Positions 52,347 through 59,879 of a stretch of DNA of 64,000 nucleotides are shown here, piece by piece. A program made the translations under genes and the position numbers. The notes below the pieces were generated by a model. The model did no database searches. It worked only from the letters and a program-made list of their open reading frames with translations, and was not told the origin of the DNA. The first letter of the stretch is position 1. Each line of letters starts with the position of its first letter. The DNA is from JAYOEY01 sp038116945 (GTDB lineage Bacteria > Pseudomonadota > Alphaproteobacteria > MPNO01 > UBA2964), in the NCBI GenBank assembly GCA_038116945.1, contig JAYOEY010000016.1, forward strand, positions 1 to 64,000. The letters are read 5' to 3'.

Positions 52347-53435
52347 TCAGCGGACGACGAGCGACTGCATGTATTTCTGAACCGACGGTTTGACGTTCAG
52401 GAGGTCGTCCACGACTTCCTGCGCGTCCTCGCCGCTCAGAGGCACGAGATCGCTCGCGTTCTGCTTCTTGTATTCGGCGAGATAGCCCGCGTCCTTGGTG
52501 GTCTTCATCCATGCGGCCCGCAGATCGGCCACTGCCTGTTTCGGCACGCCCTTCGGCGTGACGATGACGCGCAGGACCTGGCGCATCTGGGCGAGCTTCA
52601 GATAGGTCCCCCAGGCGTCTGCCGGCGGCATCTTGCCCTTGCCATGTTTGGCCTGATAGACGTCGAGGAAAGTCGGGATTTCCTTGGCCACGGTATCGGC
52701 ATGCTTAAGCCCGCCGCCCTTGGTCGGCTGGCCGACATGCCACAGCGGCACGGAAACGCCCGGCTTGATCAGCAACGGCTGAACGCCATTGTAGTAACCC
52801 GTCAGCGAATCCTCGGTGTACTGGATGCCGTTCTGCAGGATGGCGCGGCGGATCGAGTTGGCTCCCTTGAAGCCGGTCACGTGCTCATGCTTCATGTCGA
52901 GCAGTTTCAAGGTGAGGCGGATCGAAACGTCCTTGGAACTGGTCGGCGCATGACCGGCCGTCTTGAAGACCTTGGTGACCTTCAGGAAGTCGTTGGCGTT
53001 GTTGATCCCGCCGTCCAGAACGTCCTTGCGGATGTGCGCGATCTGCTGCTGACCGATGGCACCGATAAAAATCAGGTCCTTGTGGCTGACCCTGAGTTCC
53101 TTGGCCTGCGTCAGTTCGGCCATACCGGCGATGGTGAACACGCCTATGACCGAGCCGTTCTTCTTTGCCGCCTGGCCCAGATAGTTGGTGGCCACGACGC
53201 CACCGGCGCCCGGCATGTTGCGAACGACGATGCGCGGCTTTCCCGCAATGTAGTTTTCCATAAAGCGGAGCACCGAACGACCCTGAACGTCTGTGTTCCC
53301 GCCGGCTCCATAATTGATCAGGACGTTGAGAGTCTTGCCCTTGTAAAACTGGGCAGAAGCCGGCGAGGCGGAAAGCGCGATGGCGCCCGCGCCCAGAACC
53401 AGCGAACTCAACACGGTAGAAGCGATTTTCTGCAT
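52347..53435 (-). CDS. TctC-family (Bug-type) solute-binding protein
   Basis: The protein has 362 residues from ATG 53435, where a signal peptide begins (cleavage after ASA, near residue 28). TctC features include FYKGKTLNVLINYGAGGNTD and VVRNMPGAGGVVATNYLGQ. It would capture a carboxylate in the periplasm for the fused TctA-TctB permease encoded next. It is the first gene of the unit; the 166-base region upstream (53436-53601) has no promoter that I can call. It is distantly related to the longer protein at 60753. Confidence 0.9.
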   Translation of the reverse strand: MQKIASTVLSSLVLGAGAIALSASPASAQFYKGKTLNVLINYGAGGNTDVQGRSVLRFMENYIAGKPRIVVRNMPGAGGVVATNYLGQAAKKNGSVIGVFTIAGMAELTQAKELRVSHKDLIFIGAIGQQQIAHIRKDVLDGGINNANDFLKVTKVFKTAGHAPTSSKDVSIRLTLKLLDMKHEHVTGFKGANSIRRAILQNGIQYTEDSLTGYYNGVQPLLIKPGVSVPLWHVGQPTKGGGLKHADTVAKEIPTFLDVYQAKHGKGKMPPADAWGTYLKLAQMRQVLRVIVTPKGVPKQAVADLRAAWMKTTKDAGYLAEYKKQNASDLVPLSGEDAQEVVDDLLNVKPSVQKYMQSLVVR

Positions 53436-53601
53436 ATTTATAGTCCTCCCTTTGAACCCTTCGCCCTCTCTCGCTTGAAACAGCGAAGGAACGGACAAAG
53501 GCTACGTTCGGGATCGGCCGGTTGCAAGGGCCGCGACGCACTAATCGTATTTTTATCGGGGGAAACTCGTTCTTCCGTGCTGCTAGAGGGGTCGCCCGCG
53601 C

Positions 53602-54240
53602 TCAACTCTCCAGCCGCCAGGTGCCGTCCGGCTTGCGGCATGCCTTGCCGTACATCTGCTGAAGAGCCCCGCCGACATTGGCTTCCACCGTATATTCCCG
53701 GCAATAGCGCCCTTCCCCGGTTCCGTAAGTCAGCGTCGGGCGGATCCGGTAGTCGAGACTGCCGTCGGGCTTTTTCCACTCAACGGCCTGCCCGTTCGGC
53801 GCATGCTCCAGCACCTGTCCGATGCATTGCGTATCGGCCTCGTCCATGGAACGACCGATGACGCCGCCCAGGATTCCGCCGATAACGGTTCCGGCAATGA
53901 CAGCGGCTGTCCGACCGGAGCCGCTGCCGATCCGCGATCCGGCCGCAGCGCCGACGCCCGCGCCGATTACGGCGCCAAGCGCCTGCCTGTTGCATTCCCC
54001 GATGCCGTTTTCGGGCAACCTGACATATTCAGGAGAAGCGGGCGCCTCTACCTGGCGATTACGATGCCTGCCTTTTCCCTTGTGCTTGTTCTTATGCTTC
54101 TCCCGATAGCCATGCGCCGGCGCCCAGGGAGGCGGATCCGCGAATACCGGCGCCGCGGGAGCAGCAATACCGATCGCAACCGCCGCAATGATCGTGGCAG
54201 CAAGAGGCGAGCGTCGGGATGCAATGGAAATCTTTGACAT
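53602..54240 (-). CDS. Glycine-zipper outer-membrane/surface-antigen-like protein
   Basis: The protein has 212 residues with a signal peptide ending near VFADP (residue 34). A basic His/Lys-rich linker (HKNKHKGKGRHRNR) follows, then a glycine-zipper 2TM segment (GAVIGAGVGAAAGSRIG and GTVIGGILGGVIGRSMDE, about 88-133) and a C-terminal globular domain with paired cysteines (GRYCREYTVEANVGG). The plan is that of the rickettsial 17-kDa antigen/SlyB family, but there is no lipobox cysteine at the signal cleavage site. It probably associates with the outer membrane. It is divergent from the enol-lactonase-like gene across 162 bases. Confidence 0.82.
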   Translation of the reverse strand: MSKISIASRRSPLAATIIAAVAIGIAAPAAPVFADPPPWAPAHGYREKHKNKHKGKGRHRNRQVEAPASPEYVRLPENGIGECNRQALGAVIGAGVGAAAGSRIGSGSGRTAAVIAGTVIGGILGGVIGRSMDEADTQCIGQVLEHAPNGQAVEWKKPDGSLDYRIRPTLTYGTGEGRYCREYTVEANVGGALQQMYGKACRKPDGTWRLES

Positions 54241-54402
54241 AAATCAGAACCTCAAACGGTTGATACGGTCCCCGCCCCCCGGTTTGACAGGAACCCACGT
54301 TACATCATTCCTGCCGGAAAAAGTAGCATCTGGCCGGTCCGTTGACCCCCCCGCCTAAAGGCCTTATCAGGACCGGTATCGAAACCAGCGAGAGGCCCAG
54401 CG

Positions 54403-55200
54403 ATGCCGACCGTCGCCTTGAACGGCATGAACTTCAACTATGAACTCGACGGACCGGAGGGCGCGCCGTGGATCACGTTCTCCAATTCGCTCGCCACCAA
54501 CGTCACCATGTGGGACGAACAGGCGGCGCTGCTGTCCGATAACTGGCGGGTGCTGCGCTACGACCAGCGGGGGCACGGCAAGACACAGGCATCCACTCCG
54601 CCCTACTCTTTCGACCAGCTTGTCAACGACGTGATCGCGTTGTGGGATGAGCTTGGCGTCCGGCGCAGCGTTTTCTGCGGCTTGTCGATGGGCGGCACTA
54701 CCGGGCTTGGCCTTGCAATCGACCACGACGACCGGCTTGCCGCCTACATCGGCTGCGATCTCCGTTGCGAATCCCTGCCCGATTTTACCGCCGCATGGGA
54801 CGACAGGATCTCGTTGGCGCAGAAGGTCGGCATGGACGGCATGGCGGACCCCACGGCGAATCGATGGTTTACCGAAAAGTTCCACAGCGATCCCGCCAAT
54901 GCGGCCGTGATGGACAAGATCAAGGGTATGATCCGGACCACATCGCTCGACGGCTTCATTGGCTGTTCGAACGCCCTGCAGGACATCCAGTACAAGGAAC
55001 GGCTTGACCGTATCCGGGTGCCCACCCAGTTTATTTGCGGCGAGTTCGACCCCGCGGCCAACGCCGACACCATGGGGCCCATGCAGCAGGCTGTTTCCGG
55101 TTCGGAACTGCATGTCGTGCCCAACGCGGGGCACATATCCAACATGGAGAACCCCACCGATTTCAACCAGGCCCTGCTGGGCTTCCTGAACCGGCTCTAG
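54403..55200 (+). CDS. Alpha/beta hydrolase, 3-oxoadipate enol-lactonase-like
   Basis: The protein has 265 residues. It follows the PcaD pattern closely: FSNSLATNVTMWDEQAALL, VLRYDQRGHGKT near 50-61, the nucleophile Ser95 in FCGLSMGG, the acid Asp in CGEFDPAANADTM and the base His in PNAGHISNMENP. PcaD opens 3-oxoadipate enol-lactone in the protocatechuate/catechol branch of the beta-ketoadipate pathway, but no other pca genes are adjacent, so the precise lactone is uncertain. A cupin gene follows after 26 bases and is probably co-transcribed. Confidence 0.87.
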   Translation: MPTVALNGMNFNYELDGPEGAPWITFSNSLATNVTMWDEQAALLSDNWRVLRYDQRGHGKTQASTPPYSFDQLVNDVIALWDELGVRRSVFCGLSMGGTTGLGLAIDHDDRLAAYIGCDLRCESLPDFTAAWDDRISLAQKVGMDGMADPTANRWFTEKFHSDPANAAVMDKIKGMIRTTSLDGFIGCSNALQDIQYKERLDRIRVPTQFICGEFDPAANADTMGPMQQAVSGSELHVVPNAGHISNMENPTDFNQALLGFLNRL

Positions 55201-55226
55201 ACAGACGCCACAACAGAGGACTTCCA

Positions 55227-55802
55227 ATGAGCGAGAAACAGCCTGTCGGCATCCGCCGCATCGTCACCGGACACGACGCCAACGGAAAGGCCGTCATCAT
55301 CGCCGACGGCCCGACGCCGGGCGTCAAGACCACGCCCAACCGGCCCGGCGTGATCTTCCACAACATGTGGACGACCAAATCGGCCCCCGCGCGATATGAC
55401 GGTCCGGAAGAGGAAACCAGCGTCGACCTGCCGCTGCCGCCGCCGAAGAACGGAACGACCTTCCGGCTGATCGAATTCCCGCCGGAAAACCAGGTGGGCA
55501 CGGTCGATGAGGAAACCGCGAAGAAGGCATTCGAGGAATACGGCGCCGACGGCGCGCTGCAGCACGACGACAACGCCAACCAGACGCAGGCGAACCGCCA
55601 TTCCTTCATGCACCGGACGGACACGGTCGATTACGCCATCTGCCTCGCGGGAGAGATGACCATGCTGCTGGACGATTCCGAGGTCGTGATGAAGCCCGGC
55701 GACGTGATGGTCCAGCGCGGCACCAACCATGCCTGGGTCAACAGATCGGACGAATACTGCACCATGGCGTTCGTCCTGATCGACGGCGAAGGCGACCGCT
55801 AA
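55227..55802 (+). CDS. Cupin-domain protein
   Basis: The protein has 191 residues from ATG 55227, with AGAGGACTTCCA before it; an in-frame extension to 55035 lies in the preceding gene. The cupin barrel is in the C-terminal half: HRTDTVDYAICLAGEMTMLLDD (motif 1 with His and Glu) and PGDVMVQRGTNHAWVNRSD (motif 2 with His). The N-terminal part has the RRIVTGHDANGKAVI segment common in catabolic-cluster cupins. It may be an isomerase or dioxygenase-like enzyme acting with the hydrolase upstream. Its stop overlaps the end of the opposing chrR gene by 4 bases. Confidence 0.88.
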   Translation: MSEKQPVGIRRIVTGHDANGKAVIIADGPTPGVKTTPNRPGVIFHNMWTTKSAPARYDGPEEETSVDLPLPPPKNGTTFRLIEFPPENQVGTVDEETAKKAFEEYGADGALQHDDNANQTQANRHSFMHRTDTVDYAICLAGEMTMLLDDSEVVMKPGDVMVQRGTNHAWVNRSDEYCTMAFVLIDGEGDR

Positions 55803-56215
55803 AAGCGCATAAACGGGTTGGCGATCAAGCCTAGCGGGCCGCTAAGCTTTACCGGAGCATCAAGAACCGCCAGACATAGACAGTCCCCGTCGTTGTCGGC
55901 AATCTGACGGTGAGTGTGGCCTCCGTCGGCGATTTCGACGTCTCCGGCAGCGATACGATGACCTCCATTTCGGTCCGTCAGCCCGCCAGTCAGTACGAGC
56001 GTATACTCTGAGCCGACATGCGTATGAGGCGGCACAACACCGCCGGGCCTTACCGCGAACAGGCTTGCGCGCCAGCCGTCGACATCGATGGGCAAAATCG
56101 TCTCGCGCATCGAAGGCCCGCGCCAGCGCCAGTCAAGCGTATCCAGGCTACCGGACAAATAAGACCGTAAAGGCTTTGGAACTACGCCAGCGGTCCGATC
56201 ATCGAACTGTGTCAT
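55799..56215 (-). CDS. chrR: ChrR C-terminal cupin domain, separated from its N-terminal half by a frameshift
   Basis: The protein has 138 residues from ATG 56215 (overlap ATGA with the upstream fragment). It is the cupin-like domain of ChrR-type anti-sigma factors, with the zinc-type cluster HTHVGSEYT and a later DGGHTHRQI histidine; this domain is needed to respond to singlet oxygen or organic peroxide. Its frame stays open upstream through the interdomain linker to 56286 (reading STDALDTVLRKLDERPV), which shows that the two fragments were one coding sequence. If translated alone it would lack the sigma-binding domain. See the N-terminal fragment for the break. Confidence 0.85.
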   Translation of the reverse strand: MTQFDDRTAGVVPKPLRSYLSGSLDTLDWRWRGPSMRETILPIDVDGWRASLFAVRPGGVVPPHTHVGSEYTLVLTGGLTDRNGGHRIAAGDVEIADGGHTHRQIADNDGDCLCLAVLDAPVKLSGPLGLIANPFMRF

Positions 56216-56457
56216 TTCGGATTCCGGAACTGGCCGTTCGTCAAGCTTGCGCAGAACTGTATCGAGAGCATCCGTAGAAATTTTTTGGGCTCAAGCGAAG
56301 CGAGCAACGCCCCGCCGACAGCTTCCAGATCTGACGACGAATCGTGACAGACATCGCACATCGACAGGTGACTTGCGACGAAAAGCGCCAGTGGTTCCGG
56401 CGCGGCGCCGGCGGCATATTCCGCGAGCAATTCTTCCGGTAGATGGTGGCGGATCAT
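56212..56457 (-). CDS. chrR: ChrR N-terminal zinc-binding anti-sigma domain, truncated by a one-base deficit
   Basis: The fragment has 81 residues and starts 4 bases inside the end of the sigma gene, the normal rpoE-chrR coupling. The zinc ligands of the anti-sigma domain are present: His5, His30, Cys34 and Cys37 in HLSMCDVC. After EPKK (about residue 58) the frame reads FLRMLSIQF and stops. Adding one A to the A6 run at 56286-56281 restores a continuous ChrR of about 219 residues with a normal linker and cupin domain. The break could be a real mutation, slippage-dependent expression, or a sequencing error in a homopolymer. As written, a free anti-sigma domain would be made, which may still bind the sigma factor but not sense. 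Confidence 0.85.
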   Translation of the reverse strand: MIRHHLPEELLAEYAAGAAPEPLALFVASHLSMCDVCHDSSSDLEAVGGALLASLEPKKFLRMLSIQFCASLTNGQFRNPK

Positions 56458-57026
56458 CCTGCTCCTCCCGCCATGTGTCCGCGAAGACTCTCCAGCCCAA
56501 GCCGGATCCGCGATTTTACCGTACCGAGCGGCACGGATAGCTCTTCGGAAATCTTTCTGTGCGGTTTGTCTTCGAGAAACGCCATCCTGATCGCTTCAGC
56601 CTGAGCCTCCGGCAAAGTCTCGATGCCGATAAGCACCTGTTTTTCCATCTGATGCCGTTCAATCGTGTCCGCGGCAAGTGGAGCAGGATCCGGCACTGTC
56701 ATCGCTTCCTCCTCGGAGGATTCCGCAATCGGATAGTTCTGCCGACGCACCATATCAATTCTCTTGTTTCTGCCAATCGTGAAGATCCAGGTCGACGCCG
56801 ACGCCCGGGACGGATCAAAGGTTTCAGCCCTGCGCCAGACAGCGATCATGGTTTCCTGCGCAACTTCCTCTGCTTCGTTAGCGTCGCACCCGCCTCTCAA
56901 AGCATACGATTTAAGTCGAGGGGCAAAGTAACGGAAAAGATCGGCAAATGCCGACCTGTCTCTGTCTCTGGCGATAGCCAGGATTAGCCCTTCGAAATCG
57001 ATATACGCCACTGCTTTTCTGCACAC
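56454..57026 (-). CDS. rpoE: ECF sigma factor, RpoE/ECF11 type
   Basis: The protein has 190 residues from GTG 57026; a second GTG at 57011 is also possible. Region 2 is seen in FADLFRYFAPRLKSYALRGG and ASTWIFTIGRNKRIDMVRRQ, and region 4 in LPEAQAEAIRMAFLEDKPHRKI followed by LSVPLGTVKSRIRLGLESLR. Pairing with a ChrR-type anti-sigma and the YPIAES inter-region linker fit the group that controls the singlet-oxygen response in alphaproteobacteria. It overlaps chrR by 4 bases. It lies 73 bases downstream of the FAS1-domain gene, which has a promoter of the TGATCC type, suggesting autoregulation through read-through. Confidence 0.92.
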   Translation of the reverse strand: MCRKAVAYIDFEGLILAIARDRDRSAFADLFRYFAPRLKSYALRGGCDANEAEEVAQETMIAVWRRAETFDPSRASASTWIFTIGRNKRIDMVRRQNYPIAESSEEEAMTVPDPAPLAADTIERHQMEKQVLIGIETLPEAQAEAIRMAFLEDKPHRKISEELSVPLGTVKSRIRLGLESLRGHMAGGAG

Positions 57027-57048
57027 ATTTCGGCCGACCGGCGTGATG

Positions 57049-57090
57049 TTCGTACGAGCCCCCGGTGCATTGGCCGAAGGCTCGTACGAG
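57049..57090. repeat. Paired palindromes forming an 11-bp stem upstream of the sigma factor gene
   Basis: Two 10-bp palindromes, TTCGTACGAG (57049-57058, one mismatch) and CTCGTACGAG (57081-57090, perfect), lie 32 bases apart, about three helical turns. They also pair as an inverted repeat: TCGTACGAGCC (57050-57060) with GGCTCGTACGA (57079-57089), loop 18 bases. It could be a two-site operator or an intercistronic RNA hairpin between the FAS1 and sigma genes. No U-tract follows on the minus strand. Confidence 0.65.
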
Positions 57091-57099
57091 TCCCGGATA

Positions 57100-57594
57100 T
57101 TACTTCTTCGGCAGTATGACCGTGTCGATCACGTGGATCACGCCGTTTGATGTCGCAATATCTGCTTTCACGACTTTCGCCTGATCCACCATGACACCCA
57201 TCGTCGCATCCACAGCGACTTTGCTGCCCTGCACGGTCGGCACCTTCATCTTCTTTCCGGCGATGTCAGACGCCATCACCATGCCAGAGAGCACATGGTA
57301 GGTCAGAATCGCCGCAAGCTTATCCTTGTTTTCGGGCTTCAGCAGACTCTCCAGCGTGCCCTTGGGTAGCTTGCCGAATGCCTCGTCGGTCGGAGCGAAT
57401 ACCGTGAACGGACCCTTTCCCTTCAATGTTTCGACCAGACCCGCCGCTTTCACGGCTGTTACGAGAGTGTTGAACGATCCCGCCGCGACGGCGGTGTCGA
57501 CGATGTCCTTGTCCATTGCCCGGACGCCAGTCGCCGAGAGGAAAAGCGCTGCGGTTACCGCGGCGACCCGCGCTATCGATTTCATACCAATCAT
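57100..57594 (-). CDS. Secreted fasciclin (FAS1)-domain protein
   Basis: The protein has 164 residues from ATG 57594, chosen for AGGAGACATCAA before it; the frame reaching 57708 is upstream leader. The signal peptide ends near VRAMD (residue 28). One FAS1 domain fills the rest: VDTAVAAGSFNTLVTAVKAAGL, the H1-type motif GPFTVFAPTDEAFGKLP and the closing NGVIHVIDTVILPK. FAS1 proteins mediate adhesion or bind small ligands outside the cell. A TGATCC-type promoter upstream and the rpoE-chrR genes downstream place it in the oxidative-stress regulon, by inference. Confidence 0.92.
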   Translation of the reverse strand: MIGMKSIARVAAVTAALFLSATGVRAMDKDIVDTAVAAGSFNTLVTAVKAAGLVETLKGKGPFTVFAPTDEAFGKLPKGTLESLLKPENKDKLAAILTYHVLSGMVMASDIAGKKMKVPTVQGSKVAVDATMGVMVDQAKVVKADIATSNGVIHVIDTVILPKK

Positions 57595-57653
57595 TTGATG
57601 TCTCCTGTGTAAAAGATTGCTCGTTTCTGCGCCGCGTTCGACGTACACATTTC

Positions 57654-57683
57654 TTTCTAAGTTGCGAAGAAAAGAACGGATCA
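57654..57683 (-). promoter_or_regulatory. Predicted ECF11 (RpoE-ChrR) promoter
   Basis: On the minus strand the exact -35 hexamer TGATCC (57683-57678) is followed after 18 bases by TAGAAA (57659-57654). The -35 hexamer and spacing are those known for RpoE/ChrR regulons in Rhodobacter-like bacteria; the -10 is a near match. It would give a 5' leader of about 50 bases before the FAS1 gene. Confidence 0.65.
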
Positions 57684-57788
57684 CTGGCTGACAAAAAAAT
57701 TTTGGCAATTGTCCGGTAAGGCTGGGCTTGCCTGATTATCAGGGCCATCGCTATAGATGCGCCGCATTGCGTTAAACGGATCAAGCTG

Positions 57789-59879
57789 ATGATCAAAAAA
57801 TCCCCACCTATCGCCAAACGGCACGAAAAGACGGAAGATCGGTTCGGCCGAACGCTGACGGACTCGTACGCCTGGCTGAAAGACGAGGATTGGCAACGCG
57901 TGATGCGCGAGCCGGAAGCGCTCGATGCCGATATTCGAGCCCACCTCGAAGCCGAAAACGCCTGGACGGATCATGTCCTGGCGCCGATTGAGAAGCTCCG
58001 AGAAACCCTGTTTGAAGAACTCAAGGGGCGGATCAAGGAAGACGATTCCACCGTGCCCGCCCCCGATGGCCACTGGGAATATTACCGGCGGTTCGAAACC
58101 GGCAGGCAATACCCCCTCTTCTGCCGTCGGCCACGCTGCGGCGATACGGGCGAGCAGGTTCTGATCGACGGCAACGCAGAGGCGGAAGGCGAGAAATTCT
58201 TTTCCGTCCACAGCGCGGAACACTCGCCCGACCACCGGCTGCTGGCCGCCGCCATCGACCGCAACGGCTCGGAATACTGCACGATCGAGATCCGGAATCT
58301 GGAAACCGGGGAGACCCTGCAGGAACGTCTGGCGGATGCGCTCGGCGACGTTTCGTTCTCATCCGATTCCGGTACGCTTTTCTATACCGTTCTGGACGAG
58401 AACCATCGCCCCTGCCGCATCATGCGTCATGCGATCGGCGCCGATCCGGCATCGGACGTCGTCATGCACGACGAAAGCGATCCGGCCTTCTACGTCAGCA
58501 CCGGCAAGACCGAAAGCGGCCGTTTCATCCTGATCGACGCCCATGATCACTCGGATACGTCCCAGGTCCACGCGATCGACGCCGCAGCCCCCGAAACGCC
58601 GCCACGGGTTCTTTGGAAAAAGGAAACCGGCGTCACCTGCGATTTCAGCGACCGCGGCGACCGGTTCCTGATCCGGACCAATGCCGGCGGCGCCGTCGAT
58701 TTCAGGATCGTCGAAGCGCCCGTCGAAGACCCGTCACCGGAAAACTGGACGGAAATCGTACCCCACAGGGAAGGATGCCTGATCCGCTCCATGCTGGTGT
58801 TCGAGGAGTATCTGGTGCGGCTGGAGCGCGAAAACGCCCTGCCCCGCATCGTGATCCGCGCGTTCGCGACCGGCGACGAGCACGCCATCGATTTCGACGA
58901 GGAAGCCTACGACCTGTCGCTGATGCCGGGCTACGAATTCGCGACCGAGACGCTCCGCTTCGCCTATTCTTCGCCCACGACGCCGCAGCGCGTATACGAC
59001 TACGACATGGCGACCCGCCAACGCACCCTGCGCAAGGAACAGGAAATTCCGTCGGGGCACGACCCTTCCCGCTATGTCTGCCGCCGGCTTTTCGCCAAGA
59101 GCCACGACGGCGCGGATGTGCCGGTAACCGTCCTGCACGCCCGGGACACCGCCCTCGACGGCTCGGCACCGGCATTTCTCTACGGCTACGGTTCCTACGG
59201 CATCTCCATGCCGGCTTCCTTTTCGCCGCACGTATACAGCCTGGTCGACCGCGGGTTCGTCTACGTCATCGCCCATATCAGGGGCGGCACCGAGCGCGGC
59301 CGCGGCTGGTATCTCGACGGCAAGCTGAAGAACAAGAAGAACACGTTCCTCGATTTCATCGCCTCGGCGGAAACGCTCATCGCCAAAAACTTCACCTCGG
59401 CAGGAGCCATTGTCGCGCAGGGACGCTCCGCGGGCGGCATGCTGATGGGAGCGGTTGCCAACATGCGGCCCGATCTGTTCCGCGCCTTGCTCGCCGAGGT
59501 TCCCTTCGTCGATGTGATCAACACCATGTCGGACGAGACGCTGCCGCTCACACCGCCCGAATGGGTCGAATGGGGCGACCCGATCCGCGACGAGGACGCA
59601 TTCAACGATATGGTCGATTACTGCCCCTACACCAACATCGCCGACCGCCCCTACCCCAACGTGCTGGCGACGGGCGGGCTGACCGACCCGCGCGTTACCT
59701 ACTGGGAACCGGCGAAATGGGCGGCGAAGCTGCGTCATCACAACACGGCCGACACCCACATTCTGTGCTGGATCAACATGGAAGCGGGCCATGGCGGCGC
59801 GTCCGGGCGTTTCGACCGGCTGAAGGAGATCGCGCTGTCTTACGGGTTCGCCCTGATGGTGTCCGGCAAGACCGGCTGA
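57789..59879 (+). CDS. S9A-family prolyl oligopeptidase (oligopeptidase B-like)
   Basis: The protein has 696 residues with no signal peptide. The N-terminal part is a beta-propeller (to about 410) that limits entry to short peptides; the C-terminal alpha/beta hydrolase domain carries Ser547 in GRSAGGMLMG, an Asp in TGGLTDPRVTYWEPAKW and a His in EAGHGGASGRFDRLKE. The GRSAGG and GGTERGRGWY motifs fit oligopeptidase B, which cleaves after basic residues. It overlaps the next start by one base. It diverges from the FAS1 gene. Confidence 0.93.
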   Translation: MIKKSPPIAKRHEKTEDRFGRTLTDSYAWLKDEDWQRVMREPEALDADIRAHLEAENAWTDHVLAPIEKLRETLFEELKGRIKEDDSTVPAPDGHWEYYRRFETGRQYPLFCRRPRCGDTGEQVLIDGNAEAEGEKFFSVHSAEHSPDHRLLAAAIDRNGSEYCTIEIRNLETGETLQERLADALGDVSFSSDSGTLFYTVLDENHRPCRIMRHAIGADPASDVVMHDESDPAFYVSTGKTESGRFILIDAHDHSDTSQVHAIDAAAPETPPRVLWKKETGVTCDFSDRGDRFLIRTNAGGAVDFRIVEAPVEDPSPENWTEIVPHREGCLIRSMLVFEEYLVRLERENALPRIVIRAFATGDEHAIDFDEEAYDLSLMPGYEFATETLRFAYSSPTTPQRVYDYDMATRQRTLRKEQEIPSGHDPSRYVCRRLFAKSHDGADVPVTVLHARDTALDGSAPAFLYGYGSYGISMPASFSPHVYSLVDRGFVYVIAHIRGGTERGRGWYLDGKLKNKKNTFLDFIASAETLIAKNFTSAGAIVAQGRSAGGMLMGAVANMRPDLFRALLAEVPFVDVINTMSDETLPLTPPEWVEWGDPIRDEDAFNDMVDYCPYTNIADRPYPNVLATGGLTDPRVTYWEPAKWAAKLRHHNTADTHILCWINMEAGHGGASGRFDRLKEIALSYGFALMVSGKTG

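Noticed and set aside
56281..56286. Programmed -1 ribosomal frameshift site in chrR
   Set aside because: The run is A6 in the phase CCC AAA AAA TTT, which does not form a standard X-XXY-YYZ slippery heptamer, and I see no strong downstream stem. Transcriptional slippage or a sequence error is more likely.
58613..59878. Upstream extension of the MTHFS-domain protein
   Set aside because: It overlaps the oligopeptidase in another frame; the start at 59879 is coupled to the oligopeptidase stop.
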